Shown here piece by piece: positions 1-5,103 of a DNA stretch of 6,021 nucleotides. A model generated the notes under the pieces. That model worked only from the letters and a program-made list of their open reading frames with translations, was not told the DNA's origin and did no database searches. A program made the translations under genes and the position numbers. Numbering within the stretch: position 1 is the first letter of the stretch; the number at the start of each line of letters is the position of its first letter. The DNA comes from Planctomycetaceae bacterium (GTDB lineage Bacteria > Planctomycetota > Planctomycetia > Pirellulales > Pirellulaceae), in assembly GCA_002702965.1 (NCBI GenBank), contig PADE01000184.1, positions 5,759 through 11,779 of the forward strand, written 5' to 3'.

Positions 1-24
1 CAACCCACGACCATCCATGCGTAA
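1..24 (+). CDS. Possible 3' end of an upstream gene (perhaps gcvPA)
   Basis: Frame 1 is open from the window edge and closes with TAA at 22-24, giving the tail QPTTIHA. If real, it overlaps the gcvPB start by 8 bases, a typical sign of translational coupling. Two-subunit glycine decarboxylases are normally encoded as gcvPA followed directly by gcvPB, so gcvPA is the expected neighbour. Only seven codons are visible and a chance stop is possible, so the identity is inferred from context alone. Confidence 0.3.
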   Translation, partial: QPTTIHA

Positions 25-1495
25 TCGACTCGCCACACAACCTCTGTTCGAGCTTTCCAAACCCGGGCGGCGCGGAACGCAACTTCCCCCATGCGATGTG
101 CCACAGCGCGACGTCGCGGAACTGTTGCCAACCGAAGCGCAAGCCGCCGCACTGCCTCCGCTGCCGGAAATAGCCGAGCCCGAAGTAATTCGCCACTTCA
201 CTAACTTGTCAACACTTAACATGTCGGTAGACACCCACTTCTACCCGCTCGGGTCGTGCACGATGAAGTACAACCCGAAACGCAACGAACGTCTCGCCTC
301 ATTGCCTGGCATCGTCGATCTGCACCCCTACCAACCCGAGAGTACGTTACAGGGGATGTTACGGCTGCTGTGTGAACTCCAAGAGATACTGGCAGAAATC
401 TCTGGCCTGCCCGCGGTCTCGCTGCAACCAGCAGCTGGAGCCCATGGAGAACTTACCGCGTTGATGGTTGCCGGTGCTCACTTTCGAGAACTGGGTGAAT
501 CTCGTACGAAAGTACTCGCGCCCGATTCGGCTCACGGCACGAACCCGGCCAGTGCGCGAATGGCCGGATTTGATTCGGTGATGGTCAAAAGTTCGGAGAG
601 CGGGCTGGTCGACATCGGCGATTTGCGTTCTAAACTCGACGAGCAGGCTGCGGTGTTCATGATCACCAACCCCAATACACTGGGGTTGTTCGACCAGCAA
701 GTGAACGAGATCGCAGACCTGGTACACCAGGTCGGGGGGCTGATTTATCTCGACGGGGCCAACATGAACGCGATCATGGGAATCACGCGGCCCGGTGACT
801 TCGGCGCTGACATGATGCACTTCAATCCCCACAAGACGTTCAGCGGGCCACACGGAGGAGGAGGCCCCGGCGCCGGGCCCATTTGCGTCCGCGACGCGCT
901 GGGAGCGTACCTACCCACACCGGTCGTTGAACGCGACGGAAATCAGTTTCGACTCGCAGACAATCGTCCGCGCTCGATCGGCCGAGTGCGAAGCTTCTTC
1001 GGCAACGTCGGCGTGCTTGTTCGTGCGTATTGCTATATCCTGTCACACGGTTCGGACGGGTTGCGTCGCGTATCCGAAAACGCCGTTCTGAACGCCAATT
1101 ACCTCCTCAGCCGTGTGCGCCACATCCTCCCAGTGCCCCATGGCCACCGGTGTATGCACGAGTTTGTCGCCACCGCTGACGACTTGAAGAAACGCACCGG
1201 CGTGACCGCCATGGATCTGGGAAAACGTCTGCTCGATTACGGATTCCACGCCCCGACGGTTTACTTTCCGTTGACGGTTCCCGAGTGCTTAATGATCGAA
1301 CCCACCGAAACGGAGAGCAAAGAGACGCTGGACGCGTTCGCCGAGGCGCTCTTTCGTATTACCGAAGAAACGCCGGAACTGCTTCATGAAACTCCCCATT
1401 CGACATTCACCAGCCGTCCAGATGAGGTCGCGGCGGCGCGCAAGCCCAGGCTCAAATGGTCGCGCCCAGATACGGAGGAGAAACCGAAACACTGA
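17..1495 (+). CDS. gcvPB: Glycine dehydrogenase (aminomethyl-transferring) subunit 2, GcvPB
   Basis: This is the beta subunit of the two-subunit P-protein of the glycine cleavage system. P-protein decarboxylates glycine using pyridoxal phosphate and passes the aminomethyl group to the lipoyl arm of GcvH, in the cytoplasm. The 492-residue length fits the family (about 470-490). Visible landmarks are an N-terminal GSCTMKYNPK block (79-88), SAHGTNPASA (171-180), ITNPNTLGLF (216-225), the DGANMNAIMG block (246-255), and NPHKTFSGPHGGGGPGAGP (270-288), where Lys273 should be the PLP Schiff-base lysine. The C-terminus carries the family's FPLTVPECLMIEPTETESK stretch. The ATG at 17 is the first start in the frame and gives a full N-terminus, though no Shine-Dalgarno is visible; coupling to an upstream gene ending at 24 would explain that. 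The downstream lipoyl/octanoyl transferase suggests a gcv cluster whose gcvT, gcvH and gcvPA lie to the left. No damage or frameshift is seen. Confidence 0.97.
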   Translation: MRNRLATQPLFELSKPGRRGTQLPPCDVPQRDVAELLPTEAQAAALPPLPEIAEPEVIRHFTNLSTLNMSVDTHFYPLGSCTMKYNPKRNERLASLPGIVDLHPYQPESTLQGMLRLLCELQEILAEISGLPAVSLQPAAGAHGELTALMVAGAHFRELGESRTKVLAPDSAHGTNPASARMAGFDSVMVKSSESGLVDIGDLRSKLDEQAAVFMITNPNTLGLFDQQVNEIADLVHQVGGLIYLDGANMNAIMGITRPGDFGADMMHFNPHKTFSGPHGGGGPGAGPICVRDALGAYLPTPVVERDGNQFRLADNRPRSIGRVRSFFGNVGVLVRAYCYILSHGSDGLRRVSENAVLNANYLLSRVRHILPVPHGHRCMHEFVATADDLKKRTGVTAMDLGKRLLDYGFHAPTVYFPLTVPECLMIEPTETESKETLDAFAEALFRITEETPELLHETPHSTFTSRPDEVAAARKPRLKWSRPDTEEKPKH

Positions 1496-1623
1496 TTCGG
1501 CTTTTCCTCGACAGTGATCTAATCTCAACCCGGCGAGCGGACTTTCAAATCAAACGCTCGGCGGTCGAGATGGCTCCTCACTTGTGGATCGTAGACGCTC
1601 GCTGCCAACCGACGCCGTCCGTA

Positions 1624-1664
1624 CCGGCATCCCATCGCGTGCTCCGCACAGCGCGGGATGTCGG
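1624..1664. repeat. Long GC-rich inverted repeat (hairpin) in the gcvPB-ligase gap
   Basis: Bases 1624-1633 pair with 1655-1664 over 10 bp, with a single G-U wobble (1627/1661). After a small internal loop (1634-1635 opposite 1654), bases 1636-1642 pair with 1646-1653 over 7 bp with A1650 bulged. The terminal loop is TCC at 1643-1645. Seventeen pairs in 41 bases is well above what the rest of the gap shows. No T-run follows, so it is not a classic intrinsic terminator. It could be a factor-assisted terminator, a transcript-stabilising 3' structure for gcvPB, or one copy of a dispersed REP-like palindrome. The rest of the 222-base gap (1496-1717) shows no convincing promoter, Shine-Dalgarno or gene. 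Confidence 0.6.
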
Positions 1665-1717
1665 GTAAACCAACGTGACGACGGCATGCCCTCAAGCCGA
1701 CCCGACCCGACCTTGTT

Positions 1718-2452
1718 ATGAACCGACTACACCTGTTGAGAGACGCACCAGCGAGTGGCTGGTGGAATATGGCCGTGGACGAGTGGCTATTGCAGACTGC
1801 TGCAACGCGTGGAGTTCCCGTGTTGCGGTTCTATTTCTGGGCCGAACCGACATTGTCCATCGGTTATTTCCAACACCTTGCCGACCGAGCTGGCCACCGT
1901 GCCAGTCAGGGTTGTCCCGTTGTCCGCCGCGCCAGTGGGGGCGGAGCGATCGTACACGACCGCGAACTCACCTACAGCCTGGCCACGCCTGTTCGAAACC
2001 GGTTCAGCTCCACTGCCGCGGACTTTTTTTACGACCTCCATCGCGCGCTGGTTGACGCCCTCTGCGAATGGTCGGTAACGGCCACCCTATGTGATCCAGA
2101 CCACCGTGACGATGCGGCATTCCTCTGCTTTCAGCGCCGCGCGCCCGGAGACGTAGTGGTCGCCGACAGCAAGATTGCGGGCAGCGCCCAACGGCGGTCC
2201 TCAGGTAGCATTCTGCAACACGGCAGTATCCTGCTAACAACGTCATCATCGGCGCCGGAACTGGCCGGAATCGACCAAACGACCGGCTGCAAGATCGACC
2301 CGCACGAACTCAGCCGCTGCTGGTGCGATGGGATCTTGGACCGCTGGAACGCCACGGCGGATGAGATTGCGGTCACATCGGAAGATACTGACGCGATTAC
2401 GTCTCTGGGCACCGCACGGTTTGCATCGCACACCTGGACGCAACGGCGATAG
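1718..2452 (+). CDS. Lipoyl/octanoyl-protein transferase of the LplA/LipM (BPL_LPL) family
   Basis: The predicted cytoplasmic enzyme attaches a lipoyl or octanoyl group to the lysine of lipoyl domains such as GcvH and the E2 subunits. Family blocks are in order: NMAVDEWLL (17-25), PTLSIGYFQ (44-52), VVRRASGGGAIVHDRELTYS (68-87, the nucleotide/acyl-binding signature), LCF (136-138), and SKIAGSAQRRSSGSILQHGS (151-170), with Lys152 as the conserved lipoyl-site lysine. The C-terminus FASHTWTQRR (235-244) matches the end expected of LipM-type proteins, so the gene is complete at 244 residues, somewhat short for the family (roughly 250-280). Cys137 lies where, from memory, LipM octanoyltransferases carry their catalytic cysteine; this favours octanoyl-ACP transfer over ATP-dependent ligation but does not settle it. 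The ATG at 1718 gives the right N-terminus; no Shine-Dalgarno is seen. Its position 222 bases after gcvPB fits a role in GcvH lipoylation. LplA-like ligase and LipM remain alternatives, so no symbol is given. Confidence 0.9.
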   Translation: MNRLHLLRDAPASGWWNMAVDEWLLQTAATRGVPVLRFYFWAEPTLSIGYFQHLADRAGHRASQGCPVVRRASGGGAIVHDRELTYSLATPVRNRFSSTAADFFYDLHRALVDALCEWSVTATLCDPDHRDDAAFLCFQRRAPGDVVVADSKIAGSAQRRSSGSILQHGSILLTTSSSAPELAGIDQTTGCKIDPHELSRCWCDGILDRWNATADEIAVTSEDTDAITSLGTARFASHTWTQRR

Positions 2453-2539
2453 CGAGATTCCTTGAATCGCACCTCGGTGAGCCCGCGCGCTTAGCGAAAT
2501 CGACGCTGTTGGATCCCGAAGACGTCCCGTAATCCGAAT

Positions 2540-2549
2540 CCCCCCCCCC
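2540..2549. repeat. C10 homopolymer tract
   Basis: Ten consecutive C residues lie 22 bases upstream of a candidate -35 box. Runs of this length are prone to slippage in the cell and to miscounting in sequencing. The tract is outside any supported coding region, so a length change would not shift a reading frame, but it could alter promoter activity if the element downstream is real. Confidence 0.95.
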
Positions 2550-2570
2550 GGCCCGTGTAATCCACACAAC

Positions 2571-2599
2571 TTGGCAATCGTTTTGGGAAACGCTATCTG
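2571..2599 (+). promoter_or_regulatory. Candidate sigma70-type promoter upstream of the FHA gene
   Basis: TTGGCA (2571-2576, one mismatch to TTGACA) and TATCTG (2594-2599, two mismatches to TATAAT) are separated by exactly 17 bases. The imperfect palindrome GCAACCGTTGC (2599-2609) covers the expected start point near 2606. It would give the FHA gene a leader of about 250 bases. The -10 box is weak and the match could be chance in a 400-base gap. Confidence 0.35.
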
Positions 2600-2853
2600 C
2601 AACCGTTGCATTCGGCCGCCAAGGGGTGCACAATGAACGATCATAAGTGGATTCAACCGACTCACATCACTGACTCCCGCATTCTTCTTTCTCTTATTCG
2701 CATGTGAGTCGTCGCGTCGTCGCCGTTTTGATCTCTTGCGCAAAGTGTTCCGCTCGAGATCCCGTTTGCGTCCTAGCTAGTTCTACGTGACGAAGCGGAC
2801 GCCACGGCACACGACAACCGGTGCTCTCTAGCCCGTTCGGTGGTAAAGACGTT

Positions 2854-3591
2854 ATGGCAATCAAACTGAGAGTGCTCCACGGAAAAAACGCAGGGCACGA
2901 AATCCGTCTTAAGGAACCGAAGTTCCTTATCGGCCGTGGTGAAGATTGTCAGCTGCGACCTAAGAGTGAGTCGATCAGTCGGCACCACTGTGAATTCTCC
3001 ATTTCCGGGAATGATGTCACGCTCAGCGACCTAGGAAGTAAGAACGGTACATTCGTCAACGGAGAGGTGATCGAAGGACCCACTCGGTTGTCCCAGAGTG
3101 ACGAGATCCGGGTCGGAAAACTCGCGTTCGAGATTGTGGGACTGGAAATCGAGACACCGGCGCCTGCTGTCGCCAACCCTGCTGTCACCAACCCTGCTGT
3201 CGCCAACCCTGCTGTCGCCAACCCTGCTGTCGCCAACAAAGAGAAGCCCGCTGCCATGTTCGCCGACGAGGCGATCGAGGACTCCGACATCTCAGCCTGG
3301 TTGCAAGAGGGTGATGACTCGACTCGCGCCAGAGAACTGGCGGAGCCAGAAACCAAGCAGTTTCGCCTGGAAACCACGGACCGTGATGCGCTAGTTGCCG
3401 CCCCAGCGGAGACGGAAGAAGCGGAGAGCGATTCCGAGGACACCGACGAGGACTCTACGGTGTCGGACGATTCCTCCGCCGAAAACAAGAAAAAGAAGTT
3501 TGGGAAGCTCCCATCCAAGCTGCCCGTCAACTCGACGGACTCGCGCGAAGCCGCCTCTGACATGCTCAAGAAGTTCTTCAATCGACGCTAG
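2854..3591 (+). CDS. FHA-domain protein with low-complexity tail
   Basis: The protein has 245 residues. An N-terminal forkhead-associated domain (about 1-97) should bind phosphothreonine peptides: GRGEDCQL (27-34), SISRHHCEF (40-48) and SDLGSKNGTFVNG (58-70) contain the classic binding residues Arg28, Ser42, His45, Asn64 and Asn69. After it come a PAVAN repeat linker (104-128), a mixed-charge region with DISAWLQEGDD (145-155), a Ser/Asp/Glu-rich stretch (about 187-210), a basic NKKKKFGKLPSKLP block (211-224) and an amphipathic end, REAASDMLKKFFNRR (231-245). There is no signal peptide or membrane segment, so it is probably a cytoplasmic adaptor in Ser/Thr-kinase signalling; the partner is unknown. 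The start at ATG 2854 (MAIKLRVLHGKNAGH) opens directly on the first FHA strand. A GTG at 2821 in the same frame would add 11 unconvincing residues. The ribosome-binding site is weak. The sigma operon starts 224 bases downstream behind its own promoter, so a functional link is only suggested. Confidence 0.92.
   Translation: MAIKLRVLHGKNAGHEIRLKEPKFLIGRGEDCQLRPKSESISRHHCEFSISGNDVTLSDLGSKNGTFVNGEVIEGPTRLSQSDEIRVGKLAFEIVGLEIETPAPAVANPAVTNPAVANPAVANPAVANKEKPAAMFADEAIEDSDISAWLQEGDDSTRARELAEPETKQFRLETTDRDALVAAPAETEEAESDSEDTDEDSTVSDDSSAENKKKKFGKLPSKLPVNSTDSREAASDMLKKFFNRR
3163..3237 (+). repeat. Five tandem 15-bp units encoding PAVAN repeats
   Basis: The unit CCTGCTGTCGCCAAC occurs five times head to tail. 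The only difference is G to A in the second unit, which turns PAVAN into PAVTN. The array is in frame within the FHA gene (residues 104-128) and forms a flexible Pro/Ala linker between the FHA domain and the tail. Near identity at the DNA level, including third positions, points to recent slippage expansion rather than old protein-level selection, and copy number is likely to vary between strains without breaking the frame. Confidence 0.97.
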
Positions 3592-3626
3592 TCGTCGATG
3601 AAACACGGAGCACCTTGTAGCTTCTA

Positions 3627-3636
3627 CGGTCGACCG
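3627..3636. repeat. Perfect 10-bp palindrome upstream of the sigma-gene promoter
   Basis: CGGTCGACCG is a perfect palindrome ending 11 bases before the candidate -35 box at 3648. The position would suit an activator or repressor half-site pair, but 10-bp GC-rich palindromes also arise by chance. Confidence 0.4.
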
Positions 3637-3643
3637 CCGCCGT

Positions 3644-3659
3644 GAGATTGCCAAATCTC
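3644..3659. promoter_or_regulatory. Inverted repeat overlapping the -35 box of the sigma operon
   Basis: GAGATT-GCCA-AATCTC is a perfect 6-bp inverted repeat with a 4-base spacer. It contains the whole -35 hexamer TTGCCA (3648-3653). A dimeric regulator bound here would block or modulate RNA polymerase, so it is a candidate operator. No known regulator site is recognised. Confidence 0.4.
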
Positions 3660-3676
3660 TAGCGAGCCACTAAAAT
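3648..3676 (+). promoter_or_regulatory. Candidate sigma70-type promoter for the ECF sigma/anti-sigma operon
   Basis: TTGCCA (3648-3653) and TAAAAT (3671-3676) are each one mismatch from the consensus hexamers and are separated by exactly 17 bases. This is the best promoter-like match noticed in the window. Transcription would start near 3683 and leave a leader of about 130 bases before the sigma-factor ATG. It suggests housekeeping transcription of the sigma operon rather than, or in addition to, autoregulation by the ECF factor. Confidence 0.6.
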
Positions 3677-3693
3677 CGGCCGCGCTGACAAGC

Positions 3694-3723
3694 GACGTAG
3701 TGAGGTCAGACGTAGTGAGGTCA
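3694..3723. repeat. Perfect 2 x 15-bp tandem repeat in the sigma operon leader
   Basis: GACGTAGTGAGGTCA is repeated twice without a gap or mismatch (3694-3708 and 3709-3723). It begins about 11 bases after the predicted transcription start. It could be a tandem operator, an RNA-level site, or a simple slippage duplication. It is non-coding in the chosen annotation. Confidence 0.9.
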
Positions 3724-3815
3724 AAGGACGCGCCTTACCGGCCCTCATTTCTTTCAATCACGCCGCGAATCGCACGGAAGTCTATTTCACCGTCTGCAGA
3801 AATCGGCGCGGTTTT

Positions 3816-4376
3816 ATGTCCAACGTGTTTGCGCGTCTCGTCACTTCCTGTTTGAATGGCGATCAGAACGCTATCACGGAGTTGGTCAACCGGTATCGGG
3901 GGCAGGTATTCGGACTTTGCTTCCGCATCCTCGGGCACCGCCAGGATGCCGAGGACGCGACCCAGGAGACGTTCCTCCGTGTTTTGGACAACTTGAACCG
4001 CTGGGATCGACACCGTGCCTTCGAGCCATGGCTATTTGCGATTGCCAGCAACCGTTGTCGTACCGCCCTCGGCAAACGCAAGCGACGACCGCCGATGAAA
4101 CGGCTCGTCGAAGCAGCTTCCACCACGGACACCAGCCAACCAGATGGGCGCGCTCTCAGCGAAGAGGTGACGTTGGCGGTGCGAAACCTGCGGACCGAAT
4201 ATCGACTTGCCTTCAGCTTGTTCCACGACCGGGGAATGACTTACTTGGAAATCTCGCAGATCTTGGGCTGTCCAATCGGAACCGCCAAGACCTGGGTACA
4301 TCGAGCCCGCCGAAAGTTGGTTCAACAGTTGCTCACTCGTGAGGTCCTTACGGAGACCCCTCATCATGCGATGTAA
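3816..4376 (+). CDS. ECF-type RNA polymerase sigma factor (sigma70 family)
   Basis: The 186-residue protein has the two-domain ECF layout and would direct RNA polymerase to a dedicated regulon. Region 2 covers about 25-92: DAEDATQETFLRV (44-56) is the region 2.1/2.2 hallmark, and PWLFAIASNRCRTALGKRKR (71-90) spans regions 2.3/2.4 that melt and read the -10. A variable linker (about 93-113) leads to region 4 (about 114-172) with the helix-turn-helix MTYLEISQILGCPIGTAKTW (141-160) followed by VHRARRKL, which reads the -35. No region 1 or 3 and no C-terminal extension is present, as usual for ECF factors. The ATG at 3816 is the first start in the open frame; no clear Shine-Dalgarno precedes it. 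The stop overlaps the start of the anti-sigma-like gene by 11 bases, a strong sign of coupled translation and matched stoichiometry. The target regulon and ECF group cannot be told from the sequence. Confidence 0.94.
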   Translation: MSNVFARLVTSCLNGDQNAITELVNRYRGQVFGLCFRILGHRQDAEDATQETFLRVLDNLNRWDRHRAFEPWLFAIASNRCRTALGKRKRRPPMKRLVEAASTTDTSQPDGRALSEEVTLAVRNLRTEYRLAFSLFHDRGMTYLEISQILGCPIGTAKTWVHRARRKLVQQLLTREVLTETPHHAM

Positions 4377-5040
4377 AGATTTCGATTGGCGCATGCAGCG
4401 GCTGTTAGACTCTCGACTTCCGCCTGAGCACGACCACCAACTGATCGCGCACAGCGCTGTTTGTCTCCACTGTGAACGTGTGCTCGAAGTTCAGCGTCAG
4501 CTGCTGGCAACGACCGCGTTGTCCTCGACCGTGGAAACATCGCCGAGATTGACGGCTGGGGTCTTGTCGGCTGTCGCTCGGCAAAGCAGCGCCCGCCGTC
4601 GGACACGACGAGGACTCTTGGCATGCGCGCTGGCGGCTTCGTTGACGTGGCTCTTGTTGGTTCCAGATGAACCCCGCGAGAACAAGCGAGTCGCCCGGAC
4701 GGCCAGCGAGACCCATCAGGTTTTACCGTCGAAAAGCCACACGCGGGGCACGCCTCAGCAGAATGCGCCGGAAGTCATCGAACCGGGTCACCGCGAAAAC
4801 CGGACGTTATCGACCCGCGATGCCCAGCTGGTCCTCAATCGTTTGAAAACCCCTTTGGCGCAATGGAATATGCGATCGTCACTGCAGATGCGCCAGATTG
4901 CCGATGGTCTACGACCGATCGCAACCTCGTTTTCGATCGCGCTGGACGCGCTTCGAAGGACCCTCCCTGGCGGGAAACGACGGGCTCTCTCAAAACCGCA
5001 GGCGGGCCGGGTACACGTTCCTCGAAGCGGTCTTACGTGA
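4366..5040 (+). CDS. Probable membrane-bound zinc-binding anti-sigma factor
   Basis: The 224-residue protein is encoded directly after, and overlapping, the ECF sigma gene. Its N-terminus shows Cys3, His29, Cys33 and Cys36 (HSAVCLHC at 29-36). This is the C-x25-H-x3-C-x2-C pattern of zinc anti-sigma (ZAS) domains, with the same spacing as Cys11-His37-Cys41-Cys44 of Streptomyces RsrA. An Arg-rich stretch (RRRTRRG, 77-83) precedes one hydrophobic segment (about 84-99, LLACALAASLTWLLLV), giving a predicted N-in topology. About 125 residues would lie outside the cytoplasmic membrane, including QIADGLRPIATSFSIALDAL (177-196) and a basic end. The likely role is to hold the sigma factor inactive until a signal releases it. 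ATG 4366 is chosen over GTG 4339 because GGAGA (4352-4356) sits at a suitable distance and Cys3 then falls at the N-terminus. Overall sequence similarity to known anti-sigma factors is not obvious, so the call rests on motif, topology and context. It ends 63 bases before the convergent oxidoreductase gene, with no clear terminator. Confidence 0.8.
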   Translation: MRCKDFDWRMQRLLDSRLPPEHDHQLIAHSAVCLHCERVLEVQRQLLATTALSSTVETSPRLTAGVLSAVARQSSARRRTRRGLLACALAASLTWLLLVPDEPRENKRVARTASETHQVLPSKSHTRGTPQQNAPEVIEPGHRENRTLSTRDAQLVLNRLKTPLAQWNMRSSLQMRQIADGLRPIATSFSIALDALRRTLPGGKRRALSKPQAGRVHVPRSGLT

Positions 5041-5103
5041 GGGTGAAAAACGTCTCCTCGGGACCGTCCGGACACTTTGGCACCGGGGGAGCTCGATCGA
5101 CGG

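Larger units (their letters stand above)
2453..2853. other. Intergenic region between ligase and FHA genes
   Basis: This 401-base stretch has no ORF on either strand that resembles a protein family. It holds a 10-base C run (2540-2549), a candidate promoter (2571-2599), a doubtful 24-codon ORF with a good ribosome-binding site (2633-2707), a perfect tandem GTCGTCGC pair (2708-2723), and the 8-bp palindrome CTAGCTAG (2773-2780). A 165-codon minus-strand reading frame across part of it (2743-2246) looks like a chance product of GC-rich codon usage in the ligase gene. No terminator hairpin with a T-run follows the ligase gene. Confidence 0.7.

Noticed and set aside
1474..1480. GGAGGAG, a strong Shine-Dalgarno-like sequence at the end of gcvPB
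   Set aside because: No ATG, GTG or TTG lies at the right distance downstream; it is part of the coding sequence.
1456..1668. A 70-codon plus-strand frame running from the end of gcvPB into the gap
   Set aside because: No family resemblance, a start inside gcvPB and no suitable ribosome-binding site; its end coincides with the hairpin arm.
2246..2743. A 165-codon minus-strand reading frame over the ligase 3' end and the gap
   Set aside because: Arg/Gly/Pro-rich composition, no recognisable domain, and it overlaps a well-supported gene; it is most likely a chance frame.
2821..2853. Upstream GTG start for the FHA protein
   Set aside because: The added 11 residues (MLSSPFGGKDV) do not belong to an FHA fold, and ATG 2854 begins directly at the first predicted strand.
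2949..3581. A 210-codon minus-strand reading frame opposite the FHA gene
   Set aside because: It is Ser/Ala-rich, mirrors the repeats of the sense gene, and resembles no family; the sense frame has a clear FHA domain.
3607..3631. GGAGCAC ... CGGTC as an ECF-type autoregulatory promoter
   Set aside because: It resembles GGAAC/GTC-type ECF promoters only loosely; without the regulon consensus it cannot be distinguished from chance.
4339..4365. Upstream GTG start for the anti-sigma-like protein
   Set aside because: It would deepen the overlap with the sigma gene and has no better ribosome-binding site; ATG 4366 has GGAGA at a suitable distance.
5054..5091. Possible bidirectional terminator hairpin (CTCC/GGAG with CGG/CCG) between the convergent genes
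   Set aside because: The stem is short and interrupted, the loop is about 21 bases, and there is no T-run on either strand.
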